64,000 bases of DNA from Streptomyces sp. NBC_00425 (GCF_036030735.1 NZ_CP107928.1:620001-684000), one strand, 5' to 3'. Counted from the first letter of the stretch, positions 8,004-16,468 are shown. Numbers and translations: made by a program. The notes: a model not told the origin generated them from the sequence alone.

Positions 8004-9206
8004 TCAGCTGGTCACGACGTCGTCGAGGCTGCGGCGCGGGCTCAGGCCCGGCGTGCGCTCGGGGTGACCGATGCGGAAGGACAGCAGGCCGCCCGAGGCG
8101 GGGCGGCCGAGCAGGGCGGCCCAGCGCGCGGAGAAGACGTCGGTGCCGCCGGTCGTGTGGTCGCGGTCGATGCGTTCGGTGATCTGGTTCATGTGGTGCA
8201 GGCCCAGGCCGAGTGCGGTCGCGGTGAGGTGCATCCGGGCCAGCAGCCGTCCGCCGTCGACCTGGGCGCTCCGGTCGGTGACGTCGTCGACGACGATGAC
8301 GCCGTAGGCGGCGGCGGTCGCGGTGTGCACCTCGCGGGTGGCCTTGACCCAGTAGGCGTCGCCGTCCTGGCGGGACTGTGCGGGCAGGAGTTTCGCGGCG
8401 AACAGGGCCAGGTCGCTGAGGCCCTGAGCGTCGAGGGTGAGTCCGTCGCGGTGCTTGTCGATGCTGCTGCGCGCGCTGCGGAACCAACCGAAGGCCTCCG
8501 TCGACTGCGCGGTGTCCGCGGTGATCGCCTCGGTGGCCTCGACGTAGAGCCGTCCCAGCTGCTCACGCGCCGCCTCGTCGGTGATCCACAGCACGCCCGC
8601 TCCCTGGATGCGGGAACTCTGCTCGGTGAAACCGTCCAGATCGACGGGCTCCGACGTGTAGGGGCCGCGGTTGGTGTGCCGGTGCGGGATCGCGGCGGCG
8701 AGGTCACGGTCCTGTCCGGTGCGGTCCTTCCTGAGCGCGATGCGCGCGACGTGGTCCGAGGCCGGGCCGTGCGGGAAGAGGGTGACCTGCGACGTAGAGC
8801 CGGCCGATGCGGCGGCGATCACCATGTTCTCGACGGCGCAGCCGAGGCCGGCGAAGTGTTCGCGGCCACTCGCGTCGTTGATCGGCATCCGCCGGCTGGG
8901 GTCGGAGTGGACGTCGATGACATCGCCGTCGACGATCATTCGCCAGGGCTGCGTGTTGTGCGGGTTGCAGGCGAGCACGCCGGCGGCGACCACCCGCTCG
9001 ATGCCGGTCATCGAGTGCCAGTCGTGCCAGAGGTCGTACGGATCGCCGGATCCGGCGCTGAAGGCGCCGTTGGTGACGGCCCGGACTCCGCCGACGCCCA
9101 CGCCCAGGGCTGCTACCGAGGCGATGCCGAGGCCGGCCAGCTTCAGCCCGTCCCTGCGGGTCAGGGCTATTTCCGGGTATTCGTCTGTGACGGTGTTCGT
9201 GGCCAT
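8004..9206 (-). CDS. Acg-family FMN-binding oxidoreductase with Tat-like signal
   Basis: A 400-aa protein starting at 9206 after AGGAGAGACGCA. Residues 16-40 carry a twin-arginine-like leader, TRRDGLKLAGLGIASVAALG, so export by Tat or membrane anchoring is likely. The body resembles the nitroreductase-fold Acg family (named after Rv2032): LACNPHNTQPWRMIV near residue 75, IPHRHTNRGPYTSEPVD in the middle and a C-terminal LGLGLHHMNQITERIDRD. Acg proteins bind flavin and are linked to stress and redox response rather than to a defined reaction. The gene is divergent from the LAL regulator at 9361 with the 17-bp element between them, which suggests direct control. A degraded copy with the same upstream region is at 26530-26737. 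Confidence 0.82.
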   Translation of the reverse strand: MATNTVTDEYPEIALTRRDGLKLAGLGIASVAALGVGVGGVRAVTNGAFSAGSGDPYDLWHDWHSMTGIERVVAAGVLACNPHNTQPWRMIVDGDVIDVHSDPSRRMPINDASGREHFAGLGCAVENMVIAAASAGSTSQVTLFPHGPASDHVARIALRKDRTGQDRDLAAAIPHRHTNRGPYTSEPVDLDGFTEQSSRIQGAGVLWITDEAAREQLGRLYVEATEAITADTAQSTEAFGWFRSARSSIDKHRDGLTLDAQGLSDLALFAAKLLPAQSRQDGDAYWVKATREVHTATAAAYGVIVVDDVTDRSAQVDGGRLLARMHLTATALGLGLHHMNQITERIDRDHTTGGTDVFSARWAALLGRPASGGLLSFRIGHPERTPGLSPRRSLDDVVTS

Positions 9207-9261
9207 TGCGTCTCTCCTGTCGCGCGGCCCTGGTCGTGGCAGGAGATTCGCGCGGGACAGG

Positions 9262-9304
9262 GTGCTCGCGCACCACCCGGCTGCGAGATGTACCCGGGGT
9301 GGTG
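9262..9304. promoter_or_regulatory. LAL-associated 17-bp element and palindrome, copy 1
   Basis: GTGCTCGCGCACCACCC (9262-9278) is the element. CACCACCC (9271-9278) and GGGTGGTG (9297-9304) form an inverted repeat spaced 26 bp start to start. It lies in the 154-bp region between the divergent Acg gene and LAL gene. Much of this region is also found at 13800-13955 and 26738-26840, including GGTCGGGAGCGTC just before the two LAL start codons. Likely regulator-binding site; binding not shown. Confidence 0.6.
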
Positions 9305-9360
9305 GAGCTGGCAGAATCGCTGTCGGGTTGCGGTGCTGGGCGCCGCAGGTCGGGAGCGTC

Positions 9361-11598
9361 GTGACGTCGAAGAAACCTACGCGGCCACTACTCACTGTGA
9401 AACAGGTGATTCCGCCGGCCCGGGCCGGCGCGGTCCCGCGTGAACGCCTGCAGCGGCAGCTGCGTCTGGCCGAGACCCGGCTGACCGTGGTGGTGGCGCC
9501 CGCCGGCTGGGGCAAGACGAGCCTGCTGAGCGGCTGGGCGGCGGATCCCGAGGAGAAGCGCCGCATCGCGTGGGTCTCGCTCGACGAGAGCGACGACGAA
9601 CCCGTGCGGTTCTGGAGTTATGTCCTCACCGCGCTGCGCGGCGCCGGCGGGGTGATCAGCACAGGTCCGCTTCAGGCGTTGGACGCGGCGGGCGTCCCAC
9701 CGATCGACCTTGCGCTGCCGATGCTGCTGAACGAGCTGGCCGCGTCCGAGGTGGCGCATGTACTGGTGCTCGACGACTACCACCTGCTCGCCGATCCGCG
9801 GATCCACGAGGCGCTCGAGTACCTCACGACGTACCTGCCGGCCTCGTTGCGGGTGGTGATCGCCGCACGTACGGATCCGCCGCTGCCGATCGCGCGGCTG
9901 CGGGCCCGCGGGGACCTGACGGAGCTGCGGGCGGCGCAGCTGCGGTTCTCGCCCGGCGAGGCGGCGGCCCTGCTGTCGGCGGTGTCAGGGCACGACCTCG
10001 ACGGCGCGGCCGCGGCGGACGTATGGGAGCGGACGGAAGGGTGGGCTGCGGGGCTGCAGCTGGCTGCTCTCGCGCTGCGCGCGGACCCGGCGAAGGCGCC
10101 CGCCGACGACCGGCATCTGCTGGACTATTTCGCCGCCGAGGTACTGCCCGGTCTGGAGCCCAGGCAGCGTGACCTGCTCGTGCGGGCTGCGCCACTCGAA
10201 CGGCTCTCGGGTTCGCTGTGTGACGCTGCGCTGCAGGTGACGGGTTCGGCGGGAGTGCTGGCCGATCTGGTCCGGGCGGATCTCTTCGTGGCCGCGCTGG
10301 ACGACGAACAGCGGTGGTACCGGTGCCATCGTCTGCTGCGGGACGTTCTTGCAGGCGAGACGACGACGGACCCGCAGGAGGTTCTCGGCCATGCCGCGGA
10401 CTGGTTCGCGGCACAGGACCGGATCGATGACGCCGTACGCCACCTGCTGCGGGCCGGCCGCGATGACGATGCCGCCGAGCTGATGCTGCGCAACGCCGAG
10501 ACGTGGTTCTTCCCCCATGGGGAGGCTGCCACCTACCTGAAGTTCGGCGAGGAGTTGTCCGGCCGGGTGGTGGGCCCGGCGCTGGCGTTTTCGCTGGCGT
10601 ACTCGGCGGCGCTCTGCGGCGACCAGACAGGCGTCAACCGCTGGCTGGACGTCTGCGAGGCGAGTGGTACCTCCGCCACCGCCGTCCCCGGCTGGCACGA
10701 CTTCCGCAGTGCCGTGCTCTGCGTGCGCGCAGGTTTCGGCATGTCGGACGCCGAGTCCGCGCAATCCGTCGTCATCGTGCAGCATGCGCTCGCACTGGAG
10801 ACCGAGCGCGGCGGTGCCGGACATCCGACCGTGCGCGCGGCGATGGGGGCCATGCTGGCCCGCGACGGCCGCTTCGACGAGGCGGCAACCCTGCTGCTCG
10901 GCCTGTGGACGTCGCCACGCGACCGTAAGGCGTGGCCGCCGTCGCTCGTTGTTCAGGGCGCCGGAACGCTGATGATCAGCCTTGTCGAAGCCGGCCGCGG
11001 CGAGGAGTGCGATCGGGTCCTGCGTGAGGCCGGCCCGCTCGCCGACACCGTGGAGAGCGACGGACGCGAGGCGAGCACGCCAGGACTGGCGCCGTTGCGC
11101 ATCGCCCAGGCCAGGCGCAGCTACCAGAACGCCCGCATGGAGGCGGCCGCCGTCCTGCTGCGGCGGGTAGTCCCCCTCGCAGAACTGCACCCGCGGCCGA
11201 CGGTGCTGTTCCTGGGGCTGGTGTACCTGGCCGACGCCGAACTCGCCTGTGGTGACCGGTCGGCGGCCCGTGCCGCGCTGTCGCGGGCCCGTGAGGTGGT
11301 GGACGAGGAGCCGGTGAGCGCCTACGCGAGGCGGCGGCTGGAGGAGAGCGAAGCGCGGCTGGGCCGGGTCGGCGCCCGCACCGCCGTACGCTCGGGTGCT
11401 CTTGTGGAGGAGCTCACCGACCGGGAGCTGTCGATCCTGCGGGCCCTGCAGGGGCCGGCGACCCAGCGGGAGATCGGCGCAGAGCTGTTCTTGTCGATCA
11501 ACACGGTCAAGGCATACAACAAGAGCCTCTACCGCAAGCTCGGCGTCGCGTCCCGGCACGACGCCGTCGCGGCTGCGCGCGATCTTGGCCTGATCTGA
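9361..11598 (+). CDS. LAL-type (MalT-like) LuxR family regulator, copy 1
   Basis: A 745-aa ATP-dependent transcriptional activator. The start is GTG at 9361 (VTSKKPTRPLLTVKQV), because from here on it matches the copy at 13951 and the region upstream is the shared promoter. Domains are: STAND/NB-ARC ATPase with Walker A APAGWGKTSLL (residues 46-56) and Walker B VLVLDDYHLL (about 131-140), winged-helix and TPR-like MalT repeats (about 300-660), and a LuxR HTH in the last 62 residues (LTDRELSILRAL, QREIGAELFLSINTVKAY). LAL proteins bind an effector and ATP and activate target promoters. It is divergent from the Acg/exporter genes and is followed by a hairpin/element and a 71-aa gene. Likely targets are those two flanking units. 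Confidence 0.93.
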   Translation: MTSKKPTRPLLTVKQVIPPARAGAVPRERLQRQLRLAETRLTVVVAPAGWGKTSLLSGWAADPEEKRRIAWVSLDESDDEPVRFWSYVLTALRGAGGVISTGPLQALDAAGVPPIDLALPMLLNELAASEVAHVLVLDDYHLLADPRIHEALEYLTTYLPASLRVVIAARTDPPLPIARLRARGDLTELRAAQLRFSPGEAAALLSAVSGHDLDGAAAADVWERTEGWAAGLQLAALALRADPAKAPADDRHLLDYFAAEVLPGLEPRQRDLLVRAAPLERLSGSLCDAALQVTGSAGVLADLVRADLFVAALDDEQRWYRCHRLLRDVLAGETTTDPQEVLGHAADWFAAQDRIDDAVRHLLRAGRDDDAAELMLRNAETWFFPHGEAATYLKFGEELSGRVVGPALAFSLAYSAALCGDQTGVNRWLDVCEASGTSATAVPGWHDFRSAVLCVRAGFGMSDAESAQSVVIVQHALALETERGGAGHPTVRAAMGAMLARDGRFDEAATLLLGLWTSPRDRKAWPPSLVVQGAGTLMISLVEAGRGEECDRVLREAGPLADTVESDGREASTPGLAPLRIAQARRSYQNARMEAAAVLLRRVVPLAELHPRPTVLFLGLVYLADAELACGDRSAARAALSRAREVVDEEPVSAYARRRLEESEARLGRVGARTAVRSGALVEELTDRELSILRALQGPATQREIGAELFLSINTVKAYNKSLYRKLGVASRHDAVAAARDLGLI

Positions 11599-11600
11599 CG

Positions 11601-11641
11601 CCACCCGGGGTGCTCTTGCCGAGCGGGTGGTGCGCGGGCAC
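11601..11641. promoter_or_regulatory. inverted repeat with the 17-bp LAL element, copy 4 (after LAL 1)
   Basis: CCACCCG (11601-11607) and CGGGTGG (11624-11630) form an inverted repeat directly after the LAL stop. The right part reads GGGTGGTGCGCGGGCAC (11625-11641), which is the reverse complement of the promoter element at 9262 apart from one base. It precedes the 71-aa gene. It may be an operator for that gene, or a hairpin that attenuates read-through from the LAL gene. Confidence 0.55.
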
Positions 11642-11666
11642 CCGGGCCGCAGGTTTTCTGGACGGC

Positions 11667-11882
11667 ATGACCCGTACCCGTTTCGAGCTGACGCTGCGCG
11701 GACCGATCGCCCGCTCCCTGCTGGACGTGATCCTGACGCGGTTCGACCACGTGTCCACGCCCGGCACGGACGGCACCGTGCTGGTCGCCGAGGGCATGGA
11801 TCAGGCATCGGTCCGCGCTCTGCTGAACCTGCTCTGGGATGCCGGCCACGAGGTGCTGGCTTTTGAGGCGGTGACGGCCTGA
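11667..11882 (+). CDS. 71-aa conserved small protein, partner of LAL 1
   Basis: The frame from ATG at 11667 encodes MTRTRFELTLRGPIARSLLD... ending AGHEVLAFEAVTA. A second copy with about two-thirds identical residues follows the other LAL gene (16253), which argues strongly that it is a real gene. The start is set at the point where the two proteins begin to match; an in-frame ATG 57 nt upstream lies inside the shared element. Predicted pattern is beta-alpha-beta-beta-alpha-beta, reminiscent of small ACT/ferredoxin-like ligand-binding or dimerisation folds. There are no cysteines and no membrane segment. Function is unknown. The constant position behind LAL genes suggests a cofactor or modulator of the regulator. 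Confidence 0.7.
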   Translation: MTRTRFELTLRGPIARSLLDVILTRFDHVSTPGTDGTVLVAEGMDQASVRALLNLLWDAGHEVLAFEAVTA

Positions 11883-12120
11883 GACATCCCGCGGCGGACC
11901 GGCCGCGGCGGGAGTCCCACGGCATACCGGCGGGCGGCATCCGGGTGAGAAGGACTTCGCCGATGCGAACGGCAGTGGGCCACCACTGGCTTCCCGGTGT
12001 CCCCCGATGCCGCCACGGGCTTGCGGGCAGGCGCGAGGGCCGCTCGGTGCGGCGCACGTTCCTTCTTCCTGTGCCGGCGTGCCGGGAGGCTTATTCACAC
12101 GGCGGCGAGGAGGGCGATGT

Positions 12121-13251
12121 CTAGCGGTAGTTGAGCTCGGCGAGCTCGGTGGCGAGCTTCTTGGGCATCGGGGTATGTGCCAGCAGTGGCAGTGCGATGT
12201 TGCGGACACTGCGGGCCACGGAGCTGCGCGTGGTGGCCAGGCGGGTCATGCGGTGCGTGAAGGCGACCACGCGCTGGGCCACGGGGCGGCGTTGCGCCTC
12301 GTAGCCGTCGAGCCGGCCGGTGGCGAACGCCCGGCCCAGGGCGTAGCCGTCCTGGATGCCGGTGTTCATCCCCTGACCGCCTGCGGGGCTGTGCACATGG
12401 GCGGCGTCGCCGGCCAGCAGCAGACGGCCGGCGCGGTAGTGGTCGGCGACCCGGTGGTGCACCCGGAACCGTGACGACCATGCCATACCCGTGACCTTGG
12501 CCTGGCCGGGGGCGCGCTCGTCGAGCACCTTCTGGACGAAGGCGAGGTCCGGGGAGGCGGGCGCGTCGTCCACGGTGGCGACGACCCGGTAGTGGCCGCC
12601 GGGAAGCGGGGCGACGACGGCGAGCCCCAAGGTGCCGAAGGTCAGCGAGACCTCGTCCGGCCCGGGGACCCAGTCCATCACCACGTCGGCGAGCACGAAG
12701 GACTCGGCGTAGGCGTTGCCGGTGAACCCGATGCCCGCCGCCTCACGCACGGTGCTGTGCATGCCGTCGGCGCCGACGGCGTGGGCGGCGCGCAGCGTCT
12801 CGCCCGTGGTCATGGTGAGCGTCACGCCGTCCTCGTCCTGGACGACGGAAGCGACCTCGTAGGGGCGGTGCACGTCGCCGCCGAGCGCCCTCAGCCGGTC
12901 CAGCAGCACGCTCTCGGTCTCGTACTGGGGAACCATCAGGGTGTACGGGTGGGGGGTGGGCAGCTTGTCGAACGGCACCGTCAGCAGCCGGCGCACGCCG
13001 TCGCGGACGGCGAACCGGGTGACCTTCACGCCTCGCGCGATCAGCTCCTCGGAGGCTCCCAGCTCGTCCAGGACCTCCAGCGTGCGGGCATGCACCACGG
13101 CGGCGCGCGAAGTGTTGGCGCCCTCCGCCAGCTTGTCCAGGACAACGAAGTCGATGCCTGCGGAAGCGAGCGTGACGGCGAGTGCGAGACCGGCCGGTCC
13201 AGCGCCGACGACGGCGACTTCGGTGCGGGCGGGAAGTGCGGTGGCGTTCAT
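12121..13251 (-). CDS. FAD-dependent aromatic monooxygenase (class A, FAD_binding_3)
   Basis: A 376-aa flavoprotein hydroxylase. It has VAVVGAGPAGLALAVTLA (Rossmann dinucleotide motif, residues about 12-28), the internal GADGMHSTVREAAG motif (about 160-173) and GDAAHVHSPAGGQGMNTGIQD (about 280-300), which contacts the FAD ribityl and pyrophosphate. Such enzymes use NAD(P)H and O2 to hydroxylate phenols, polyketides or antibiotics; tetracycline- and rifampicin-inactivating enzymes are relatives. The four-site operator lies 34 bp upstream, with TTGACT-N17-CATCCT between the site pairs. It is therefore likely co-induced with exporter 1 and the GtrA-like gene, which would give oxidative inactivation plus efflux of one compound. 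The substrate is unknown. Confidence 0.9.
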   Translation of the reverse strand: MNATALPARTEVAVVGAGPAGLALAVTLASAGIDFVVLDKLAEGANTSRAAVVHARTLEVLDELGASEELIARGVKVTRFAVRDGVRRLLTVPFDKLPTPHPYTLMVPQYETESVLLDRLRALGGDVHRPYEVASVVQDEDGVTLTMTTGETLRAAHAVGADGMHSTVREAAGIGFTGNAYAESFVLADVVMDWVPGPDEVSLTFGTLGLAVVAPLPGGHYRVVATVDDAPASPDLAFVQKVLDERAPGQAKVTGMAWSSRFRVHHRVADHYRAGRLLLAGDAAHVHSPAGGQGMNTGIQDGYALGRAFATGRLDGYEAQRRPVAQRVVAFTHRMTRLATTRSSVARSVRNIALPLLAHTPMPKKLATELAELNYR

Positions 13252-13284
13252 GGCGGAGCCTTCCGTTTCTGATCCGGGCAGCAG

Positions 13285-13368
13285 GTCAACAGGCGTTGGC
13301 CGACGCCTGTTGACAGGATGCTCGAATTCCCAGCGGGAGTCAACACGCGTTGGCCCACACTTGTTGGC
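13285..13368. promoter_or_regulatory. four-site palindromic operator (locus 2), monooxygenase promoter
   Basis: Pair A: GTCAAC-AGGC-GTTGGC (13285-13300) and GCCGAC-GCCT-GTTGAC (13299-13314). Pair B: GTCAAC-ACGC-GTTGGC (13339-13354) and GCCCAC-ACTT-GTTGGC (13353-13368). Pair starts are 54 bp apart, nearly the same as at 2879-2963. A leftward promoter fits exactly between them: TTGACT (13343-13338), 17 bp, CATCCT (13320-13315). The -35 hexamer is part of a half-site. Confidence 0.75.
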
Positions 13369-13423
13369 GCGAAGGGGCCGGACCCCCGGCGCAGAGCGGC
13401 GCCGGGATAGAGGGGTAGGGACT

Positions 13424-13759
13424 TCATCCGTCTGCTGCCCAGCCCACCCCGGAGGTCGGAAGGGAGCCTGTGCGTCCCGGTTCGGTCCGGCCGAGACTCC
13501 GCCTCATCGCGTCATACCCGGCGGTTCGGAGCAGCTCCGTGCGTTCCTCCTCGCCGGTTCCGCCCCACACGCCCGACGTCTGTGCGGTCCCGAGGGCGTA
13601 GGACAGGCACTCGAAGCTCACCGGGCAGCGCGCGCAGACGCGTTTGGCTGCGGCGGCCTCCCGCAGCGCCGGCCCGGTCGTACTCACAGGGAAGAACAGC
13701 TCGGGGTCCGCGCCCACGCAGGCGGCGGCGCGCAACCACTCCATCTCACTCCACGGCAT
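13424..13759 (-). CDS. WhiB-family iron-sulfur regulator (Wbl)
   Basis: A 111-aa protein starting MPWSEMEWLRAAACVG at 13759. The four 4Fe-4S ligands are seen as Cys14, Cys42, Cys45 and Cys51 (C-X27-C-X2-C-X5-C), followed by the family turn GVWGG (63-67) and a C-terminal basic region. Wbl proteins bind a redox- and NO-sensitive cluster and usually act with the housekeeping sigma factor. The tail after residue 85 is longer and less conserved-looking than usual. The gene is divergent from the second LAL gene. Their 191-bp intergenic region is a copy of the one between Acg and LAL 1, so the WhiB gene occupies the place that Acg holds in the other module. Confidence 0.9.
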   Translation of the reverse strand: MPWSEMEWLRAAACVGADPELFFPVSTTGPALREAAAAKRVCARCPVSFECLSYALGTAQTSGVWGGTGEEERTELLRTAGYDAMRRSLGRTEPGRTGSLPTSGVGWAADG

Positions 13760-13853
13760 TGCTTTGCCTTCTTTGCTGTAGAAGCGTGGCGCTGCAGGGC
13801 TTCTTTCCTGTCGCCCGGACCCGGGTTGCGGCAGGAGAATCGCGTCGGACGGG

Positions 13854-13893
13854 GTGCTCGCGCACCACCCCGCCCCAAGGTGTACCCGGGGTG
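13854..13893. promoter_or_regulatory. LAL-associated 17-bp element and palindrome, copy 2
   Basis: GTGCTCGCGCACCACCC (13854-13870) is identical to copy 1. CACCCCG (13866-13872) and CGGGGTG (13887-13893) form the inverted repeat. The region from about 13800 to the GTG at 13951 is clearly homologous to 9215-9360. Confidence 0.6.
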
Positions 13894-13950
13894 CCCGAAC
13901 TGGCAGAATCGGCACCGGGTTGCGGTGCCGGGCCGCAGGTCGGGAGCGTC

Positions 13951-16185
13951 GTGACATCGGACAGGCCTACACGGCCACTGCTCACCGTGAAACAGGTGGT
14001 CCCGCCGGCGCGTGCCGACGCGATCCCCCGCGAACGCCTGCAGCAGCAGTTGCGCCTCGCCGAGACCCGGCTGACCGTTGTGGTGGCGCCCGCCGGATGG
14101 GGCAAGACGAGCCTGCTCAGCGGCTGGGCGTCGGGCCCCGACGAGAAGCGTCGTATCGCGTGGGTCTCGCTGGACGAGAGCGACGACGAACCCGTCCGGT
14201 TCTGGAGCTACGTACTCACCGCGCTGCACAACGCCGGCGACGCGATCAGCGCGGGCCCGTTGCAGGCGTTGGACGCGGCCGCTGTCGCTCCGGTCGACCT
14301 CGCGCTGCCGATGCTGCTGAACGAGCTGGCCGCATCCGAGGTAGCGCATGTACTGGTCCTCGACGACTACCACCTGCTCGCCGACCCGCAGATCCACGAG
14401 GCGGTCGAATACCTGGTCGCCTACCTGCCCGCCTCGCTGCGGATCGTGATCGCCGCGCGCACAGACCCGCCGCTGCCGATCGCGCGGCTGCGGGCCCGCG
14501 GCGACCTGACCGAACTGCGTGCGGCGCAGCTGCGGTTCTCGCCCGACGAGGCGACGGCCCTGGTGTCGGCGGTGTCAGGGCACGACCTCGACGAGACCGC
14601 AGCAGCAGCCATATGGGAACGGACCGAAGGGTGGGCGGCGGGGCTGCAGCTGGCCGCCCTCGCACTGCGCGCGGACCCGGCGAAGGCTCAGGTCGATGAC
14701 CGGCACCTGCTGGACTATTTCGCGGCTGAGGTCCTCCCGGGCCTCGCGCCGAGCCACCGCGACCTCCTCGTGCGGTCCGCGCCGCTCGAAAGGCTCTCCG
14801 GTCCGCTGTGCGACGCCGCACTGCAGGTGACCGGATCGGCCCAGGTGCTGTCCGATCTCGTCAGGGCGGGTCTGTTCGTGGCCGCCCTGGACGACGAACA
14901 GCAGTGGTACCGGTGCCATCACCTGCTCCGGGACGTCCTGGCACACCAGGCCACCGCAGACCCTCGGGAGGTCCTGGGCCACGCCGCAGCCTGGTTCACC
15001 GAAGAGAGGCGGCTCGACGACGCGGTACACCACCTGCTGCGCGCCGGCCGCGACGACGACGCCGCGGAGCTGATGCTGAGCAACGCGGAGACCTGGTTCT
15101 TTGCGCACGGGGACGCCGCGAGCTACCTGCGGTTCGGTGAGCGGCTGCCCAGCCGAGCGGTCGGCCCGCTGCTGGCTTATTCGCTGGCCTTCGCGGCGGC
15201 GCTCTGCGGTGATCAGGCCCGTGTGAACCACTGGCTGGACGCCTGTGAAGTCCGGGGCGCCGCAGAGACCGTCATGACCGGTTGGCACAGCTTCCGCAGT
15301 GCTGTGCTCACCGTGCGTGCGGGCTTCGGCATGTCCGATGCCGAAGCCGCGCAGTCCGTCGCCCTGGCCCTGCAGGCTCTCGAACTGGAAACCGCCGGCG
15401 ATGTCACCGCGCACCCTCACGTACCCGCGACACTCGGCGGCGTACTGGCTCGCGACGGCCGTTTCGACGAGGCTGCAGCCCTGCTGCTCGACGTGTGGCA
15501 GCAGCGCCATCACGGCTCGTGGCCACTGTGGACCGTGATGGCCGTAGCGGGCATGCTGGCGGTCAGCCTTGTCGAGGCCGGCCGCGCCGAAGAGTGCGAC
15601 CGGGTGCTGCGCGAGGCCGGTCCAACAGCGGATGCCGTCGAGCGCGACGGGCGGGAGGCCAGCACTCCCGGGCTCGCCGCGCTGCGTATCGCCGCCGGCC
15701 GGCGCGGCTACTTGCGCGCCGATGTGGAAGGGGCTGCGGTCCTGCTGCGCCGCGCCGTCGGGCTCGCCGAACTCCACCCGCGGCCGACGACGCTGTTCCT
15801 CGGCCTGCTGTACCTGGCCGACGCCGAACTCGCCTGCGGTAACCGGTCCGCCGCCCGCACCGCGCTGGCGCGGGCCCGAGAGGTCGTGCAGGAGGAGCCG
15901 GTGAGTGCCTTCGCGGCTCGGCGGCTCGAGCAGGCCGAAACACGGCTGGGCCAGGCCGGCACCCGCACCGCCGTACGCTCCGGTGCCCTGGCAGAGGAAC
16001 TGACCGACCGTGAGCTGTCGATCCTGCGGGCCCTGCAGGGATCGGCGACCCAGCGGGAGATCGGGGCAGCGCTGTTCCTGTCGATCAACACGGTCAAGGC
16101 ATACAACAAGAGCCTCTATCGCAAGCTCGGCGTGGCCTCCCGGCAGGACGCCGTGAAAGTGGCGCGCGAACTCGGCCTGATCTGA
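13951..16185 (+). CDS. LAL-type (MalT-like) LuxR family regulator, copy 2
   Basis: A 744-aa paralogue of the regulator at 9361, alike over the whole length including the LVEAGRxEECDRVLREAGP TPR block and the last 62 residues. The start is GTG 13951 (VTSDRPTRPLLTVKQVV). Walker A APAGWGKTSLL is at residues 46-56, with Walker B VLVLDDYHLL and the C-terminal LuxR HTH LTDRELSILRAL / REIGAALFLSINTVKAY. The recognition helix is nearly identical to copy 1, so both proteins probably bind the same element. Differences concentrate in the TPR-like sensor region, as expected if they respond to different signals. It is divergent from the WhiB gene and followed by its own 71-aa partner. Confidence 0.93.
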   Translation: MTSDRPTRPLLTVKQVVPPARADAIPRERLQQQLRLAETRLTVVVAPAGWGKTSLLSGWASGPDEKRRIAWVSLDESDDEPVRFWSYVLTALHNAGDAISAGPLQALDAAAVAPVDLALPMLLNELAASEVAHVLVLDDYHLLADPQIHEAVEYLVAYLPASLRIVIAARTDPPLPIARLRARGDLTELRAAQLRFSPDEATALVSAVSGHDLDETAAAAIWERTEGWAAGLQLAALALRADPAKAQVDDRHLLDYFAAEVLPGLAPSHRDLLVRSAPLERLSGPLCDAALQVTGSAQVLSDLVRAGLFVAALDDEQQWYRCHHLLRDVLAHQATADPREVLGHAAAWFTEERRLDDAVHHLLRAGRDDDAAELMLSNAETWFFAHGDAASYLRFGERLPSRAVGPLLAYSLAFAAALCGDQARVNHWLDACEVRGAAETVMTGWHSFRSAVLTVRAGFGMSDAEAAQSVALALQALELETAGDVTAHPHVPATLGGVLARDGRFDEAAALLLDVWQQRHHGSWPLWTVMAVAGMLAVSLVEAGRAEECDRVLREAGPTADAVERDGREASTPGLAALRIAAGRRGYLRADVEGAAVLLRRAVGLAELHPRPTTLFLGLLYLADAELACGNRSAARTALARAREVVQEEPVSAFAARRLEQAETRLGQAGTRTAVRSGALAEELTDRELSILRALQGSATQREIGAALFLSINTVKAYNKSLYRKLGVASRQDAVKVARELGLI

Positions 16186-16187
16186 TC

Positions 16188-16227
16188 CCACCCGGGTGTC
16201 TTTCCCGAGCGGGTGGTGCGCGTGCAC
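16188..16227. promoter_or_regulatory. inverted repeat with the 17-bp LAL element, copy 5 (after LAL 2)
   Basis: CCACCCG (16188-16194) and CGGGTGG (16210-16216), with GGGTGGTGCGCGTGCAC at 16211-16227. Position and sequence match copy 4 after the first LAL gene, immediately before the 71-aa gene. Confidence 0.55.
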
Positions 16228-16252
16228 ACTGGCGAAGGGTTTCCTGTACGGC

Positions 16253-16468
16253 ATGGCCCCCACCCGCTACGAGCTGACCCTGCGCGCACCGATCGCCCGC
16301 ACCCTGCTGGACGTGATCCGGACCAGGTTCGACCACGTGTCCACGCCTGACGAGGACGGCACCGTGCTGATCGTCGAAAACATCGACCAGGCATCGGTGC
16401 GCGCCCTGCTGACCCTGCTCTGGGACACCGGCCACGACGTACTGGCCTTCGCGGAAACAAGGACCTGA
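16253..16468 (+). CDS. 71-aa conserved small protein, partner of LAL 2
   Basis: MAPTRYELTLRAPIARTLLD... to GHDVLAFAETRT, a clear homologue of the protein at 11667. Conserved stretches are ARxLLDVI, TRFDHVSTP, DGTVL, DQASVRALL and LLWDxGHxVLAF. Substitutions between the copies are mostly conservative, which indicates selection on the protein. The same beta-alpha-beta-beta-alpha-beta pattern is predicted. It is probably cotranscribed with, or activated by, the LAL protein upstream. Function is not known, and I do not recognise a named family. Confidence 0.7.
   Translation: MAPTRYELTLRAPIARTLLDVIRTRFDHVSTPDEDGTVLIVENIDQASVRALLTLLWDTGHDVLAFAETRT

Noticed and set aside
9361..16468. Tandem LAL genes as pathway-specific regulators of a type I polyketide cluster
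   Set aside because: LAL proteins often sit in PKS clusters, but no PKS, acyltransferase or P450 gene is in the window.
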